NCBI GenBank assembly: GCA_902775355.1
Contig: CACYLY010000002.1
Coordinates: 18,186 to 82,185 of the forward strand
Source: Oscillospiraceae bacterium
GTDB taxonomy: Bacteria > Bacillota > Clostridia > Oscillospirales > Oscillospiraceae
Reading direction: 5' to 3'
Length of the DNA: 64,000 nucleotides
In this document: one piece after another, positions 35,740 through 44,626 of the stretch
Numbering within the stretch: the stretch's first letter is position 1
Layout: each line of letters opens with the position of its first letter
Program-made: the position numbers and the translations under genes
The notes under the pieces: generated by a model
Told to the model about the DNA's origin: nothing
What the model saw: only the letters and a program-made list of their open reading frames with translations
Databases searched by the model: none

Positions 35740-36218
35740 GATTTTCCCTCCATCTTTTCTTTCAGCTTTTTCTTGGCGCGGTAAAGCGTGACCCTTGCCC
35801 AGCTTTCACTTTTCCCGAAAAGCGCGCTGATTTCGGTCAGGGAAAGGTTGGCAAAGACATGGAGCAGGAAGACCTCCTTATAGGGCTCTTCCAGCTCGTG
35901 GAGTCCGGCAAAGGCTTCCCGGGACAGCTCTTTTAAAGCGAAGGCTTCCGCCAGATCTGGTCCTTCGGCGGCCAGTTCCTCGTCCAAGTCCACATTTTTT
36001 CTGGTCTCATTGTACCAGGCGTAAAATGTGTTTTTGGCAATCTGACACAGCCAGAGAGAAGCCTTGTTTTCATTGCGCAGCTGCCCAAGATTCATATAGG
36101 CACGGAAAAAGCTCTCCTGCGTCAGCTCCTCGGCCAAAGAAGCGTCCCCGCAGAGCTTCATCAGAAACCGAAATATATAATCATAATTCTCGGAAAACAT
36201 CTGCTCGAAATCCGCCAC
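35736..36218 (-). CDS. ECF-family RNA polymerase sigma factor
   Basis: A 160-residue ECF sigma factor. Region 2 (about 10-75, FRFLMKLCGDASLAEELTQ, SLWLCQIAKNTFYAWYNE) melts and reads the -10; region 4 (about 105-155, LPE-like FLLHVFANLSLTEISALFGKSESWARVTLYRAK) reads the -35. It starts with GTG at 36218 behind GGTGAGAG. A sigma-A promoter lies upstream; I found no clear ECF-type AAC/CGT promoter to show autoregulation. Confidence 0.93.
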   Translation of the reverse strand: MADFEQMFSENYDYIFRFLMKLCGDASLAEELTQESFFRAYMNLGQLRNENKASLWLCQIAKNTFYAWYNETRKNVDLDEELAAEGPDLAEAFALKELSREAFAGLHELEEPYKEVFLLHVFANLSLTEISALFGKSESWARVTLYRAKKKLKEKMEGKS

Positions 36219-36273
36219 ACTCTCACCGCCTTTCGCCTATAAGATCGGAAAAGAAGAGAATCGTTACAAGGTA

Positions 36274-36301
36274 ATTATACAAAAAAGGAGACGTATTTCA
36301 A
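36274..36301 (-). promoter_or_regulatory. Sigma-A promoter of the ECF operon
   Basis: On the minus strand TTGAAA (36301-36296), 16-bp spacer, TATAAT (36279-36274), about 56 bp before the sigma GTG start. Confidence 0.8.
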
Positions 36302-36351
36302 CAGGAAAAGGACAAAGCGGTCGTTTATCTCAGAAAGAAGGGAGACGCTTC

Positions 36352-36380
36352 TTGCCTGAACGTGTCTCTTGTGGTAAACT
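36352..36380 (+). promoter_or_regulatory. Promoter of the DUF218 gene
   Basis: TTGCCT (36352-36357), 17-bp spacer, TAAACT (36375-36380). Transcription from about 36387 supports the start codon at 36403 over an upstream in-frame one. Confidence 0.65.
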
Positions 36381-36402
36381 GCGAAAAAAGGGGGGAACCC
36401 GG

Positions 36403-37443
36403 ATGGATGAGCAGAATCAAGAGAAGAGGGCGATGCCTTTGGCGCTGCGGATCGCGCTGGCCCTGGCTGCGGTGACGCTGGCCTGGCTCTTCCTCTCCCG
36501 AGGAAGAGAAGCCCCTTCCCCGGCTACGATAGAGACCGCGGCGGCGCAGACGGCGGAGACTGCTGTAACGGAAGCGCCGAAGCAGGAGGAGAACATGCCT
36601 CGGGAAGATGAGAGTTCTCTCGCGGAGTCTGACGAAGAGACAGGCGCAGAGCCTGAAGAGAAGCAGCCGGAACCGCCCTCCGCGAGGGAAATGTCGCCCT
36701 TTCGCTACGATTCCAGGAGCTATCAGCTGGTGACCGACATGGTCTATGCCTATAAAAAGCAGGCGCCGGACCGGGATCGGATCATCGCGGCGGACGTGGC
36801 AGCGCTGAAGGAGCACGATCAAGCGCTGGGAGAAGCCTGGGAAGGGATCATGGAGTACTGGGATTACGCCAATACCCGGATGGAGCTGCATTACGACAGA
36901 CTGCCGGAGGATCTGCCTCAGGATGAAAGCCTGTGCATCGTGGTACTGGGCTTTCAGCTGGAACCGGACGGGTCCATGTCACCGGAGATGCACGGCCGCT
37001 GCCAGCTGGCCCTGCGGGCCGCGGAGCAGTATCCGCAGGCCTTCATCGCCGCAACCGGCGGCGGCACCGCTTATCTGAATCCCGAGGCCACGGAGGCGGG
37101 CGTCATGGCGGAGTGGTTTTTGCGCAAAGGGATTTCGGAAGAGCGGCTGATCCTGGAGGACCAGTCCTCCACCACAGAGGAAAACGCGATCTTTACCCGC
37201 GCGATCCTGACGGAGCGCTATCCCCAGGTCAAGAGCCTGGTCATCGTCTCCAGCGACTACCATCTGCCCCTGGGCTGCCTGCTGTTTACCGAGGCCGCGC
37301 TGCTCTACGGCTGCGAATACGGCGAAGTTCCTTTTGAAGTGGTCAGCAACCTGGCCCTCGGCGGATACGGGATTTACGAATATAAAAACCCGGAGGAACA
37401 AGGCCTTTATGTCTGGAGAGTGGCCGATCCGCAGCTGAAATGA
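36403..37443 (+). CDS. Membrane-anchored DUF218 (SanA/ElyC/YdcF-like) protein
   Basis: A 346-residue protein with a short cytoplasmic N terminus, one transmembrane helix (about 11-30), an acidic Ala/Glu-rich spacer (about 35-95) and a DUF218 domain (about 170-335). The domain shows IVVLGFQ, RCQLALRAAEQYP, ATGGGTAYLNPEATEA, ILEDQSSTTEENA and VIVSSDYHLP. Relatives (ElyC, SanA) affect envelope integrity and undecaprenyl-carrier use. The ATG at 36403 follows GGGGGGAA. It is divergent from the ECF operon. Confidence 0.85.
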   Translation: MDEQNQEKRAMPLALRIALALAAVTLAWLFLSRGREAPSPATIETAAAQTAETAVTEAPKQEENMPREDESSLAESDEETGAEPEEKQPEPPSAREMSPFRYDSRSYQLVTDMVYAYKKQAPDRDRIIAADVAALKEHDQALGEAWEGIMEYWDYANTRMELHYDRLPEDLPQDESLCIVVLGFQLEPDGSMSPEMHGRCQLALRAAEQYPQAFIAATGGGTAYLNPEATEAGVMAEWFLRKGISEERLILEDQSSTTEENAIFTRAILTERYPQVKSLVIVSSDYHLPLGCLLFTEAALLYGCEYGEVPFEVVSNLALGGYGIYEYKNPEEQGLYVWRVADPQLK

Positions 37444-37460
37444 AATAAGGAGGAGATCGC

Positions 37461-37814
37461 ATGACATTTCTCTGTTATCCCAAGTGCAGCACCTGCCAGA
37501 AAGCGCAGAAGTGGCTGGACGAACACGGCGTCGCCTATGAGCTGCGGCTGATCCGGGAGCAGAAACCCGGCGAGGAAGAATTGAGGACCTGGCAGAAACG
37601 CAGCGGTCTGCCGCTGAAACGCTTTTTCAACACCAGCGGACTCCAGTACAAGGCGCTCGCACTGAAGGACAAGCTGCCCGATATGAGCGAGGACGAGCAG
37701 CTCAGGCTCCTGGCGACGGACGGGATGCTGGTGAAACGCCCCCTGCTGGTAGGAGAGGATTTCGTGCTGGTGGGCTTCCGGGAAGCGGAGTATGAGGAGC
37801 GTCTGCTGTCATGA
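37461..37814 (+). CDS. Spx/ArsC-family protein
   Basis: A 117-residue thioredoxin-fold protein with a redox CSTC motif (CSTCQKAQKWL, Cys9-Cys12) and family pattern GLPLKRFFNTSGLQY, LLATDGMLVKRPLLV. It is closest to the YusI/YffB-type branch rather than true arsenate reductases, whose third Cys is not evident. It might be a thiol-linked reductase or a regulator binding RNA polymerase as Spx does. AAGGAGGAG precedes the start, and it overlaps the HD gene by 4 nt. Confidence 0.88.
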   Translation: MTFLCYPKCSTCQKAQKWLDEHGVAYELRLIREQKPGEEELRTWQKRSGLPLKRFFNTSGLQYKALALKDKLPDMSEDEQLRLLATDGMLVKRPLLVGEDFVLVGFREAEYEERLLS

Positions 37815-38800
37815 GAGAGGGACCGGCCTTTTACGGGGAACGCCCCGCTTTTCTGAGGGAACTGGCGCTGACGCCTGCTATGCAAAGGCTTGCGGACGTG
37901 GGGATGAACTGCGGCTGTGAATACACCCGCTTCAAGCGCTTTCGCCGCCTGAGACCCTATTCCCGCCTGGAGCACAGTCTTGGCGCGGCGCGGATCGTCT
38001 GGCACTTCACCGGCGATCGGATCCAGAGCGCGGCCACTCTGTTTCATGATATTGCTGCCCCCACCTTTTCCCATTCCGTGGATTTTCTGCGGGGAGACGC
38101 GCTGCGGCAGGAGGCTACGGAGAGCGGCACCGCGGAGCTGATCCGAAACAGCGAGGAGATCGGGCAGATCCTCCGCCGGCTGGATATCCCGGTGGAGCAG
38201 GTGCTGGACTATCATTGCTACCCTATCGCGGACAACGACTCGCCCCGCCTATCGGCGGACAGGCTGGAATATACCCTGGGGAACCTCTACAAGTTCCGGC
38301 TGCGCTCGACCACGGTGCTGCGGCTCTATTATCAGCAGCTCTGCGTCGGACAGAACGAGGACGGGGAGCAGGAACTGAGCTTCAGGGATACGGCTTCTGC
38401 CATCGACTTCGGCTTTGACGCGCTGCACTGTTCAAAGATCTACGTCTCCGATGAGGATCGCTACGCCATGCAGATGCTCTCGGAGCTGCTGGGCCGCGCC
38501 CTGGAACGGGGGACCTTGACGGAACGAGACCTGATGGGTACGGAACCGGAGCTGATCCGAAAGCTTTTGGCTGATCCGGTCGGTGCCGGGGAATGGAAGC
38601 GCTTTCGAAGCCTCAAGCAGATGCTGCGGGAGGAAGAGAGGGCGCCGGCGGAGCTGCGCCGGGTGATCCCGGCCAAGAAGCGCTGCATCGATCCATTTGT
38701 TTTGGACAAAGGACGCCTCAGCGACATCTGCGCGCCCTTTGCCCAGGCCCTGGAGGAGTTTATAGCACAGGATCAGAGTCAGTGGCTCTGCGCAGAATGA
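37811..38800 (+). CDS. HD-domain phosphohydrolase
   Basis: A 329-residue HD-superfamily protein. Metal-binding residues are in SRLEHSLGAARIV, the HD doublet in LFHDIAAP, and a following His in TFSHSVDF; a DRLEYTLGNL segment carries the last Asp. The layout resembles dGTP triphosphohydrolase-like and SAMHD1-like proteins, so a nucleotide substrate is likely but not proven. It is translationally coupled to the Spx/ArsC-like gene (ATGA overlap). Confidence 0.82.
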   Translation: MREGPAFYGERPAFLRELALTPAMQRLADVGMNCGCEYTRFKRFRRLRPYSRLEHSLGAARIVWHFTGDRIQSAATLFHDIAAPTFSHSVDFLRGDALRQEATESGTAELIRNSEEIGQILRRLDIPVEQVLDYHCYPIADNDSPRLSADRLEYTLGNLYKFRLRSTTVLRLYYQQLCVGQNEDGEQELSFRDTASAIDFGFDALHCSKIYVSDEDRYAMQMLSELLGRALERGTLTERDLMGTEPELIRKLLADPVGAGEWKRFRSLKQMLREEERAPAELRRVIPAKKRCIDPFVLDKGRLSDICAPFAQALEEFIAQDQSQWLCAE

Positions 38801-38817
38801 TAAAGAATCAAAAAATG

Positions 38818-38848
38818 CCGCCGGAGAACCGAAAAGGTTCGCCGGCGG
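38818..38848. terminator. Bidirectional terminator
   Basis: Stem CCGCCGGAGAACC / GGTTCGCCGGCGG with one mismatch and a 5-nt loop. TAATCTTATTATTT follows on one side; on the other strand ATTTTTTGATTCTTT follows. It separates the converging HD and transglutaminase transcripts. Confidence 0.85.
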
Positions 38849-38856
38849 TAATCTTA

Positions 38857-41022
38857 TTATTTCATCCCGAAAAGGAAACGGAACAGAAGCTTCTGAAGCG
38901 GCTTGAGCTTGGGATAGACCGTGTCGATCAGCTCCTGCAGTTCTTCCTGACAGAGCAGCAGCTCGTCTTGGTGGATGGGATGCGGACTGAAGGCCGCTTT
39001 TTCGGCAAAGTGCTGAATGTCCTCGGGAATCTCTCCGCCGAAGGACGCCGCCCGTCTGGCGTAACGCCAGCAGGCAATGGCGGCTCTGCGTCCGTCGGGA
39101 TTCCGGGTCCGATAGCGGAACAGGGCCTTCGCCAGAAGGTACCAGAGAAACAGCAGGAGAGCCAGCCCGGGCAGGATCAGCAGGGGACCCCAGGGGAAGG
39201 AGGAGCCGGAGCTGCCGCCGCCACCGCCGCCGGGACCTTCACCTCCGCCGCCGCCGTCCTCATCGTCGGGCTTCTCCGTGGGCTTTGCGGCGGGGTCCTG
39301 GCTGGGGGGCGCGTTCTGAGCGGGGACCTCTTCCTGGATCGGGGCCGGTGTGGGCTCCGCGTTCAGAGTGGCAAAACCGGCCTGTGTCGTCACCTCCACG
39401 GGTACCCAGCCGACCCCGTCCAGATACACCTCCACCCAGGCGTGAGCGTCTCCGGCCTGGACTTGCTGGAAAATATCAGCCTTGGTTGGAGCAACGAAGC
39501 CTTCCGTCACCCGGGCGGGTATGCCGAGAGCCCGGTACAGCACCGTGGCGGCGCTGGCATAGTGAATGCAGTAGCCCCGATGAGAGACCGTCAGAAAATA
39601 GATGGCGTAGTCATCGGAAGGGTAGGCCGGCGTCATCACGTCATATTCGCCCTGCTGCTGGACATAAGAGGCAACGGCGGGGACGATGTCGGGGTCTTCC
39701 GGATTCAGACCGGCCGCTTGACAGATTTCCAGCGCGGCTTCTCTGGTATCATTCGGCAGGCGGGTATAGACACTGTGGGCGTGCGCCCGGTAGAGTGATT
39801 CCGCCGCCGCGGCTTCCTCGGGAAGAGACAGGTCGTAAAGGCTCCGGTGATAGTCGATATAGGTCACGCGGTAGTTGATCTGATCGGCGGCGGTGACCGC
39901 AGCGTCCGAACCGGAGGCGGCCGCGGCGTAGTAGGGGATACAAAGGGCCGGCAGATCCATATAGGTGTGGATCTCCACGGAGCGTTTGAAGCCGTAAGGA
40001 GATCCCTCCGCGGCAAAGGCCGTAAAGGGCAAGGAAGAGCCGGAGCTCAGCTCCTCCGCGGGCAGCCAGCCTCTCCCGGAGTAATCGCCGTAGGACCGGG
40101 TCCGAAGATAGAGCCTTCCCGTGGTCTCGGCCCGGATCTCCATCAGGGGCAGCTCGGTCCTGCTCTCATCAAAGGGATTGGTGAGATCCATGCTGTTGTC
40201 CGGCGACTCCCAGGAGCTCTGGAAGCTGGAGCGGGGAGTGGTTGTCTCCTCTGTCTGGGACGGGTCGGTGCTGTAATTGTCCGAATCGGACTTGCGGCCC
40301 GTAAGCAGATCAAAGTAGTGGGTATAGCCCTCAAAACGCTCGTTGAGTTCCCGATCGTAGGGCGTGAAAACATAATCCTCCGGTCGGTGAAGCAGGAGCA
40401 GACCGCCCAGGAGCAGCGCCACGGGCAGCAGACAGCACAGTACGGTCCGGTATCCGCTGCCGCTGGGGTTGAAGCCTCTGCCGCCGGCGAGCAGCAGAAA
40501 CCAGAACAGCAGCATCCCCAGAGCGGGAAGCGCGGGCATTTTGCCGTTGACCATCACACAGGCGATGAAGATGGGAAGCGTTTCCAGCATAGAGAGGGAA
40601 ACGCGCAGACTTCTGGAATGCAGGGCGGTGGTCAGATATGCGGACAGGAAAAAGCCCAACAGCAGCAGGGCTGTGGTATGGTCGTTGGAAAAGTACGCAT
40701 AGGGATAGGCTTCGCCCGGGTGGGTGATATGGGTATAGAAGGCGCCGGAGATGTGGTCGATCAGGTCCTGCAGCTCCAGACCGGGGTTGCCCTGAAAAAG
40801 GCGGTAGGCGACAAAAAGAACGATGCCGGCCAGGGGCATGCCCAGCCAGATCCCCCGGTGAAAGGAAGCGGAGAACCACAGCAGCACGCAGAGGATCAGC
40901 AGCCAGTAATGAATCATGGGGTCCGCCTGCAGGCTAAAGCTCTCCTTCAGGATCGCCAGCAGGGAGCAGGATCCGAGACCCAACAGAAACAGGTTGCTGA
41001 GACGGTTCAGCCAGGTGTTCAA
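38857..41022 (-). CDS. Membrane transglutaminase-like protein
   Basis: A 721-residue protein. About six transmembrane segments lie in residues 1-205; a long outside domain follows with a transglutaminase core: catalytic Cys in GYCIHYASAATVLYRALGIP (about 486), His in DAHAWVEVYLDG and Asp/Glu in WVPVEVT. A Pro/Gly-rich linker, one more helix (about 615-635) and a cytoplasmic tail follow. It begins with TTG at 41022 with GGGGAGG upstream, the TTGA overlapping the DUF58 stop. In MoxR-DUF58-transglutaminase operons this protein is thought to act on envelope proteins or peptidoglycan peptides. Confidence 0.9.
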   Translation of the reverse strand: MNTWLNRLSNLFLLGLGSCSLLAILKESFSLQADPMIHYWLLILCVLLWFSASFHRGIWLGMPLAGIVLFVAYRLFQGNPGLELQDLIDHISGAFYTHITHPGEAYPYAYFSNDHTTALLLLGFFLSAYLTTALHSRSLRVSLSMLETLPIFIACVMVNGKMPALPALGMLLFWFLLLAGGRGFNPSGSGYRTVLCCLLPVALLLGGLLLLHRPEDYVFTPYDRELNERFEGYTHYFDLLTGRKSDSDNYSTDPSQTEETTTPRSSFQSSWESPDNSMDLTNPFDESRTELPLMEIRAETTGRLYLRTRSYGDYSGRGWLPAEELSSGSSLPFTAFAAEGSPYGFKRSVEIHTYMDLPALCIPYYAAAASGSDAAVTAADQINYRVTYIDYHRSLYDLSLPEEAAAAESLYRAHAHSVYTRLPNDTREAALEICQAAGLNPEDPDIVPAVASYVQQQGEYDVMTPAYPSDDYAIYFLTVSHRGYCIHYASAATVLYRALGIPARVTEGFVAPTKADIFQQVQAGDAHAWVEVYLDGVGWVPVEVTTQAGFATLNAEPTPAPIQEEVPAQNAPPSQDPAAKPTEKPDDEDGGGGGEGPGGGGGGSSGSSFPWGPLLILPGLALLLFLWYLLAKALFRYRTRNPDGRRAAIACWRYARRAASFGGEIPEDIQHFAEKAAFSPHPIHQDELLLCQEELQELIDTVYPKLKPLQKLLFRFLFGMK

Positions 41023-41963
41023 GACAGCGTCACCTCCCCGTCGGAAATCAGAAAGACGCAGCGGGCGCCGGTGGCATTGAAGGGGGCGGGCTTGTCCATG
41101 GGATTGGCGAGGATGGTGCAGAGAGCGTCGGTGGTTTCGGTCTCGTTGCCCACATCGTAAAGGGAATCCGCCACGATGATATGGGAGATCTCACGGGAGC
41201 AGAGCTCCAGAGAGAGCCAGGCAAGCACCTCCAGCCCCCGATCCTCTTTGCCGATGCGGCCCAGGACCACAAAAACGTCCTGATTGGCGTTCACCAGGGG
41301 CTCGCGGACGATCACGTCGTCCATCTTGGAGCTCAGCTTCCAATGGATGCTGTTGACGGTATCGCCGGGACGGTATTCCCGCAGATCATGTTCCTCGGAA
41401 TAGCCGCCGCCGTACTTGGGCTTGAACTGAGCGGAGGACTCCAGAGCCAGATCCAGATCCGGCGGCACCGCGGGGCCCTTTGCCTCGGGCAGAACGGTGC
41501 AGATCGCGGGAGGCGGGCTCTTCTTGCGAATGGCGATCAGCCCCAGCAGGTCCCGGCACTCCACCTTGGTCACCCGGCAGACCAGCTGCCCGCAGAAGCC
41601 GGTGGGCAGCGGGATCTCTCCCCGGCTGTTTACCAGAGTGACATAGTCAAAACGGTCCTTCTTCACATCCCCGGTGAAGCGATTTTCCACCTCCAGCCAT
41701 ATGGATACCCGGCGAAGGGGAAGCAGACAGGGGTTGCGGAAGTGGACCTCCATCTTTCCCTCGCCGTTGCGGGTCAGGGTGGGCTGCACCGACAGATCCA
41801 GCCGCAGCCGGATCATGGAGGGAAGGGACAGCAGCATCAGAAAGATGGGGATCCAGAGCACACAGGCGAAGAGATAGGGACCCAGCCAGCCGATGTATGA
41901 CATGCGGAAAAGCCAGACCACGCCCAGGATCAGGAGGTAGAAGAAAAAGGCAAGGGTCGGCAT
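41019..41963 (-). CDS. DUF58 membrane protein
   Basis: A 314-residue protein with two N-terminal transmembrane segments (about 3-20 and 25-46) and a DUF58 domain marked by EEHDLREYRPGDTVNSIHWK (about 190-209), the family signature. DUF58 proteins pair with MoxR ATPases and resemble VWA-fold partners. The start is 2 nt after the moxR stop and has no strong ribosome binding site, so translation is coupled. Confidence 0.92.
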   Translation of the reverse strand: MPTLAFFFYLLILGVVWLFRMSYIGWLGPYLFACVLWIPIFLMLLSLPSMIRLRLDLSVQPTLTRNGEGKMEVHFRNPCLLPLRRVSIWLEVENRFTGDVKKDRFDYVTLVNSRGEIPLPTGFCGQLVCRVTKVECRDLLGLIAIRKKSPPPAICTVLPEAKGPAVPPDLDLALESSAQFKPKYGGGYSEEHDLREYRPGDTVNSIHWKLSSKMDDVIVREPLVNANQDVFVVLGRIGKEDRGLEVLAWLSLELCSREISHIIVADSLYDVGNETETTDALCTILANPMDKPAPFNATGARCVFLISDGEVTLS

Positions 41964-41965
41964 GA

Positions 41966-42910
41966 TCAGCGAATGGAAGGCGCGGGGATCGAGTCAAAGA
42001 TCTCGTCCAGCACCTGGAAGCGCTCCGCGGATCTCTGAAGCTCCGGCGTCCAGATCAGGCGGTGCTCGATACAGTCGTCAAAGACAAAGCGAATGTCCCG
42101 GGGAAGCACATAGTCCCGTCCCTGGATCCAGGCCGTGGCCTTGGCAAGAGCGGTCAAAGCCAGAGTGGCCCGGGGGCTTGCGCCCTGCAGGATCCGGGGA
42201 TCCTTGCGGGTCTGCTCGCAGAGCGTGACGATGTATTCGATCAGATTGTCCTTGATGTAGACCTGGTCCGCCTCCTGGCGGATCTGCATCATCTCGGTCT
42301 TGCTGACCACCTGGTTCACGTCCTCAGTGCTCATGCCGGTCTGCTTGCGGCGGATCATCTCGATGGCGTCCTCATGCTCCGGATAGCCGATGGACAGGCG
42401 CAGCATGAAGCGGTCCATCTGGGAGTCCGGCAGCATCTGGGTGCCCTTGGCGCCGGTGGGGTTCTGGGTGGCGATGACCACGAAGGGCTGGGGAACAGGA
42501 TAGGTCTTGTTGTCCACGGTGACCTCGCCCTCCTCCATGGCCTGCAGCAGAGCGGACTGCGTGCGGCTGGTGGCCCGGTTCAGCTCGTCCGCCAGGAAGA
42601 GGTTGCAGAGCACGGCACCCTTCTGATAGCGCATTTCACCGCTGTTTTTATCGTAGATGGAAAAGCCCGTGATATCCGAAGGCAGTACGTCCGGGGTGAA
42701 CTGGACCCGGTTATAGTCCAGACCCAGGGCCTTGGAGAGGGAGACGGCCATAGTGGTCTTGCCCACGCCGGGGATATCCTCCATCAGGATATGCCCGCCG
42801 GCAATGACGGCCAGCAGGACCTTGATCAGCACCTCGTCCTTGCCGACGATGGCCTTGCTGATCTCCTTCACGATGAGTTTGGCTTTTCCGACAGAGTTGA
42901 TGGTAGACAT
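41966..42910 (-). CDS. MoxR-family AAA+ ATPase
   Basis: A 314-residue AAA+ ATPase: Walker A GVGKTT, Walker B LADELNRA, sensor 1 ATQNP, and the MoxR-typical VQFTPDVLPSDITG. MoxR proteins act as chaperones that mature or regulate partner proteins, here probably DUF58/transglutaminase. The ATG at 42910 follows TTGGAGG at 6 nt; a longer open frame to 42952 lacks a ribosome binding site. First gene of the operon. Confidence 0.95.
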   Translation of the reverse strand: MSTINSVGKAKLIVKEISKAIVGKDEVLIKVLLAVIAGGHILMEDIPGVGKTTMAVSLSKALGLDYNRVQFTPDVLPSDITGFSIYDKNSGEMRYQKGAVLCNLFLADELNRATSRTQSALLQAMEEGEVTVDNKTYPVPQPFVVIATQNPTGAKGTQMLPDSQMDRFMLRLSIGYPEHEDAIEMIRRKQTGMSTEDVNQVVSKTEMMQIRQEADQVYIKDNLIEYIVTLCEQTRKDPRILQGASPRATLALTALAKATAWIQGRDYVLPRDIRFVFDDCIEHRLIWTPELQRSAERFQVLDEIFDSIPAPSIR

Positions 42911-43060
42911 AGGAACCTCCAAATCGTATTGTCGAAAGCGTTTTTGACCCACTTTTGAGCAAAAACTAAATTATTTTACCACAATATTCCCACTATTTCA
43001 AGAGCAAAAAGCGCACAGCTTCCCCACTTTCAGGTTTTTTTGCCCCTTTTGTGCCGATGC

Positions 43061-43089
43061 TTGTCAAAACGCGCAGGCTGTGGTAGTAT
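43061..43089 (+). promoter_or_regulatory. Promoter of the C69 dipeptidase gene
   Basis: TTGTCA (43061-43066), 17-bp spacer, TAGTAT (43084-43089), with the ATG 55 nt downstream. Confidence 0.75.
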
Positions 43090-43143
43090 TTGTCTGCTGT
43101 TTCGGAGTTTCCCAAAGAGGGAACGATAGAAGGAGGAAAAAGC

Positions 43144-44607
43144 ATGTCCTGCACGACGATTCTGGTTGGCAGCAAGGCCAGCAACGACGGATCTACCATG
43201 ATCGCCCGGACCGACGACGGGCATTTTGACGTGAAAAAGCTTGTGGTGGTAGAGCCCAGGCAGCAGAAGCGCAAATACAAAAGCGTGATCTCCCATGTGG
43301 AGATCCAATTGCCGGAGGATCCCCTGCGCTATACCGCCTGCCCCAGCGTGGACCCCAAGGAGGGCATCTGGGCGGCCACCGGCATCAACGCGGCCAACGT
43401 GGGTATGACCGCCACGGAGACCATTACCTCCAATCCCCGGGTGCTGGCGGCGGATCCCCTGGTGGAGCTGAAGAAGGCCAAAAAGCGCGGCGAGAAGGAG
43501 ATCCCCGGCGGTATCGGCGAGGAGGACATCGTGGTACTGGTGCTGCCCTATATCCGCAGCGCCCGGGAGGGCGTGCTGCGCCTGGCGGAGCTGCTGGAGA
43601 CCTACGGGACCTACGAGTCCAACGGCATCGCCTTCAACGACGAGAAAGAGGTCTGGTGGCTGGAGACCATCGGCGGCCACCACTGGATGGCCAAGCGGGT
43701 GCCAGACGATGTGGTGGTGGTGAACCCCAACCAGTTCGGCATGGACGCTTTCGATCTGGAGGACGCCTTCGGCGAACAGAAGAACCACCTCTGCTCGAAG
43801 GACCTGCGGGAGTTCATCGCGGAAAACCACCTGGATCTCAACCAGAACGGCGCCTTCAATCCCCGGGACGTGTTCGGCTCCCGCCGGGATATGGACCATA
43901 TCTACAACACCCCCAGGGCCTGGTTCATGGGCCGCTATCTCACGCCCTTCTCCCACCGCTGGGAGGGCCCGGACGCGGAGTTCGGCCCGGAGAGCGACAA
44001 TATCCCCTGGAGCTTCGTACCGGACCGCAAGGTGGCCGTGGAGGACGTGAAGTACCTGCTCTCCACCCACTTCCAGGGAACGGCCTACAACCCCTATACC
44101 AATCAGGACACCGGCAAGCGGGGCATGTACCGCTCCATCGGCATCAACCGCACCGGCGTCACCTCCATCTGCCAGATCCGGCCCGACGCGCCGGAGACCA
44201 TTCGGGGCCTGGAGTGGATCTGCTTCGGCTCCACTACCTTTGACGCCCTGCTGCCGGTGTATCCCCAGGTGCCGAAGATGCCGGACTATCTCAGCAAGGT
44301 GACGCTGGACGTGTCCACGGAAAACTTCTACTGGGCCAGCCGGCTCATCGGCGCGCTGGCCGACGCGGGGTACAATACCTGCATCCAGCAGATCGAGCGT
44401 TATCAGCAGGCGGTGGTCACCAAGGGACGCCAGCTTGTCCGGGAATATGACCGGCGGATCGCCGCGGGGGAGGACGTCTCCATCCTGCGCAAGGCCAACG
44501 AGGAGCTCTGCCGCATGGCGAAGGAGCAGAGCACCGAGACCCTGAACAAGATCCTGCTGGAGGTCAGCACCAAAATGAAAAACGGCTACAACCGGGCGGA
44601 CAACTGA
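43144..44607 (+). CDS. pepD: C69-family dipeptidase
   Basis: A 487-residue Ntn-hydrolase peptidase. The sequence begins MSCTTILVG; Cys3 is the expected N-terminal nucleophile, exposed by removal of Met-Ser. Family patterns include ARTDDGHF, GINAANVGMTATET, NGIAFNDEKEVWWLETIGGHHW and the later TPFSHRW. It cleaves dipeptides in the cytoplasm. AGAAGGAGG precedes the ATG at 43144; the upstream in-frame ATG at 43090 falls inside the leader, and would bury the nucleophile. It lies 19 bp before the SufC-like gene. Confidence 0.93.
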   Translation: MSCTTILVGSKASNDGSTMIARTDDGHFDVKKLVVVEPRQQKRKYKSVISHVEIQLPEDPLRYTACPSVDPKEGIWAATGINAANVGMTATETITSNPRVLAADPLVELKKAKKRGEKEIPGGIGEEDIVVLVLPYIRSAREGVLRLAELLETYGTYESNGIAFNDEKEVWWLETIGGHHWMAKRVPDDVVVVNPNQFGMDAFDLEDAFGEQKNHLCSKDLREFIAENHLDLNQNGAFNPRDVFGSRRDMDHIYNTPRAWFMGRYLTPFSHRWEGPDAEFGPESDNIPWSFVPDRKVAVEDVKYLLSTHFQGTAYNPYTNQDTGKRGMYRSIGINRTGVTSICQIRPDAPETIRGLEWICFGSTTFDALLPVYPQVPKMPDYLSKVTLDVSTENFYWASRLIGALADAGYNTCIQQIERYQQAVVTKGRQLVREYDRRIAAGEDVSILRKANEELCRMAKEQSTETLNKILLEVSTKMKNGYNRADN

Positions 44608-44626
44608 GAAAAAGGAGCAAGCATCC

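Noticed and set aside
37461-37814. Arsenate reductase (arsC)
   Set aside because: The CSTC motif is shared with Spx/YffB-type proteins, there is no arsenic operon context, and the third catalytic Cys is not evident.
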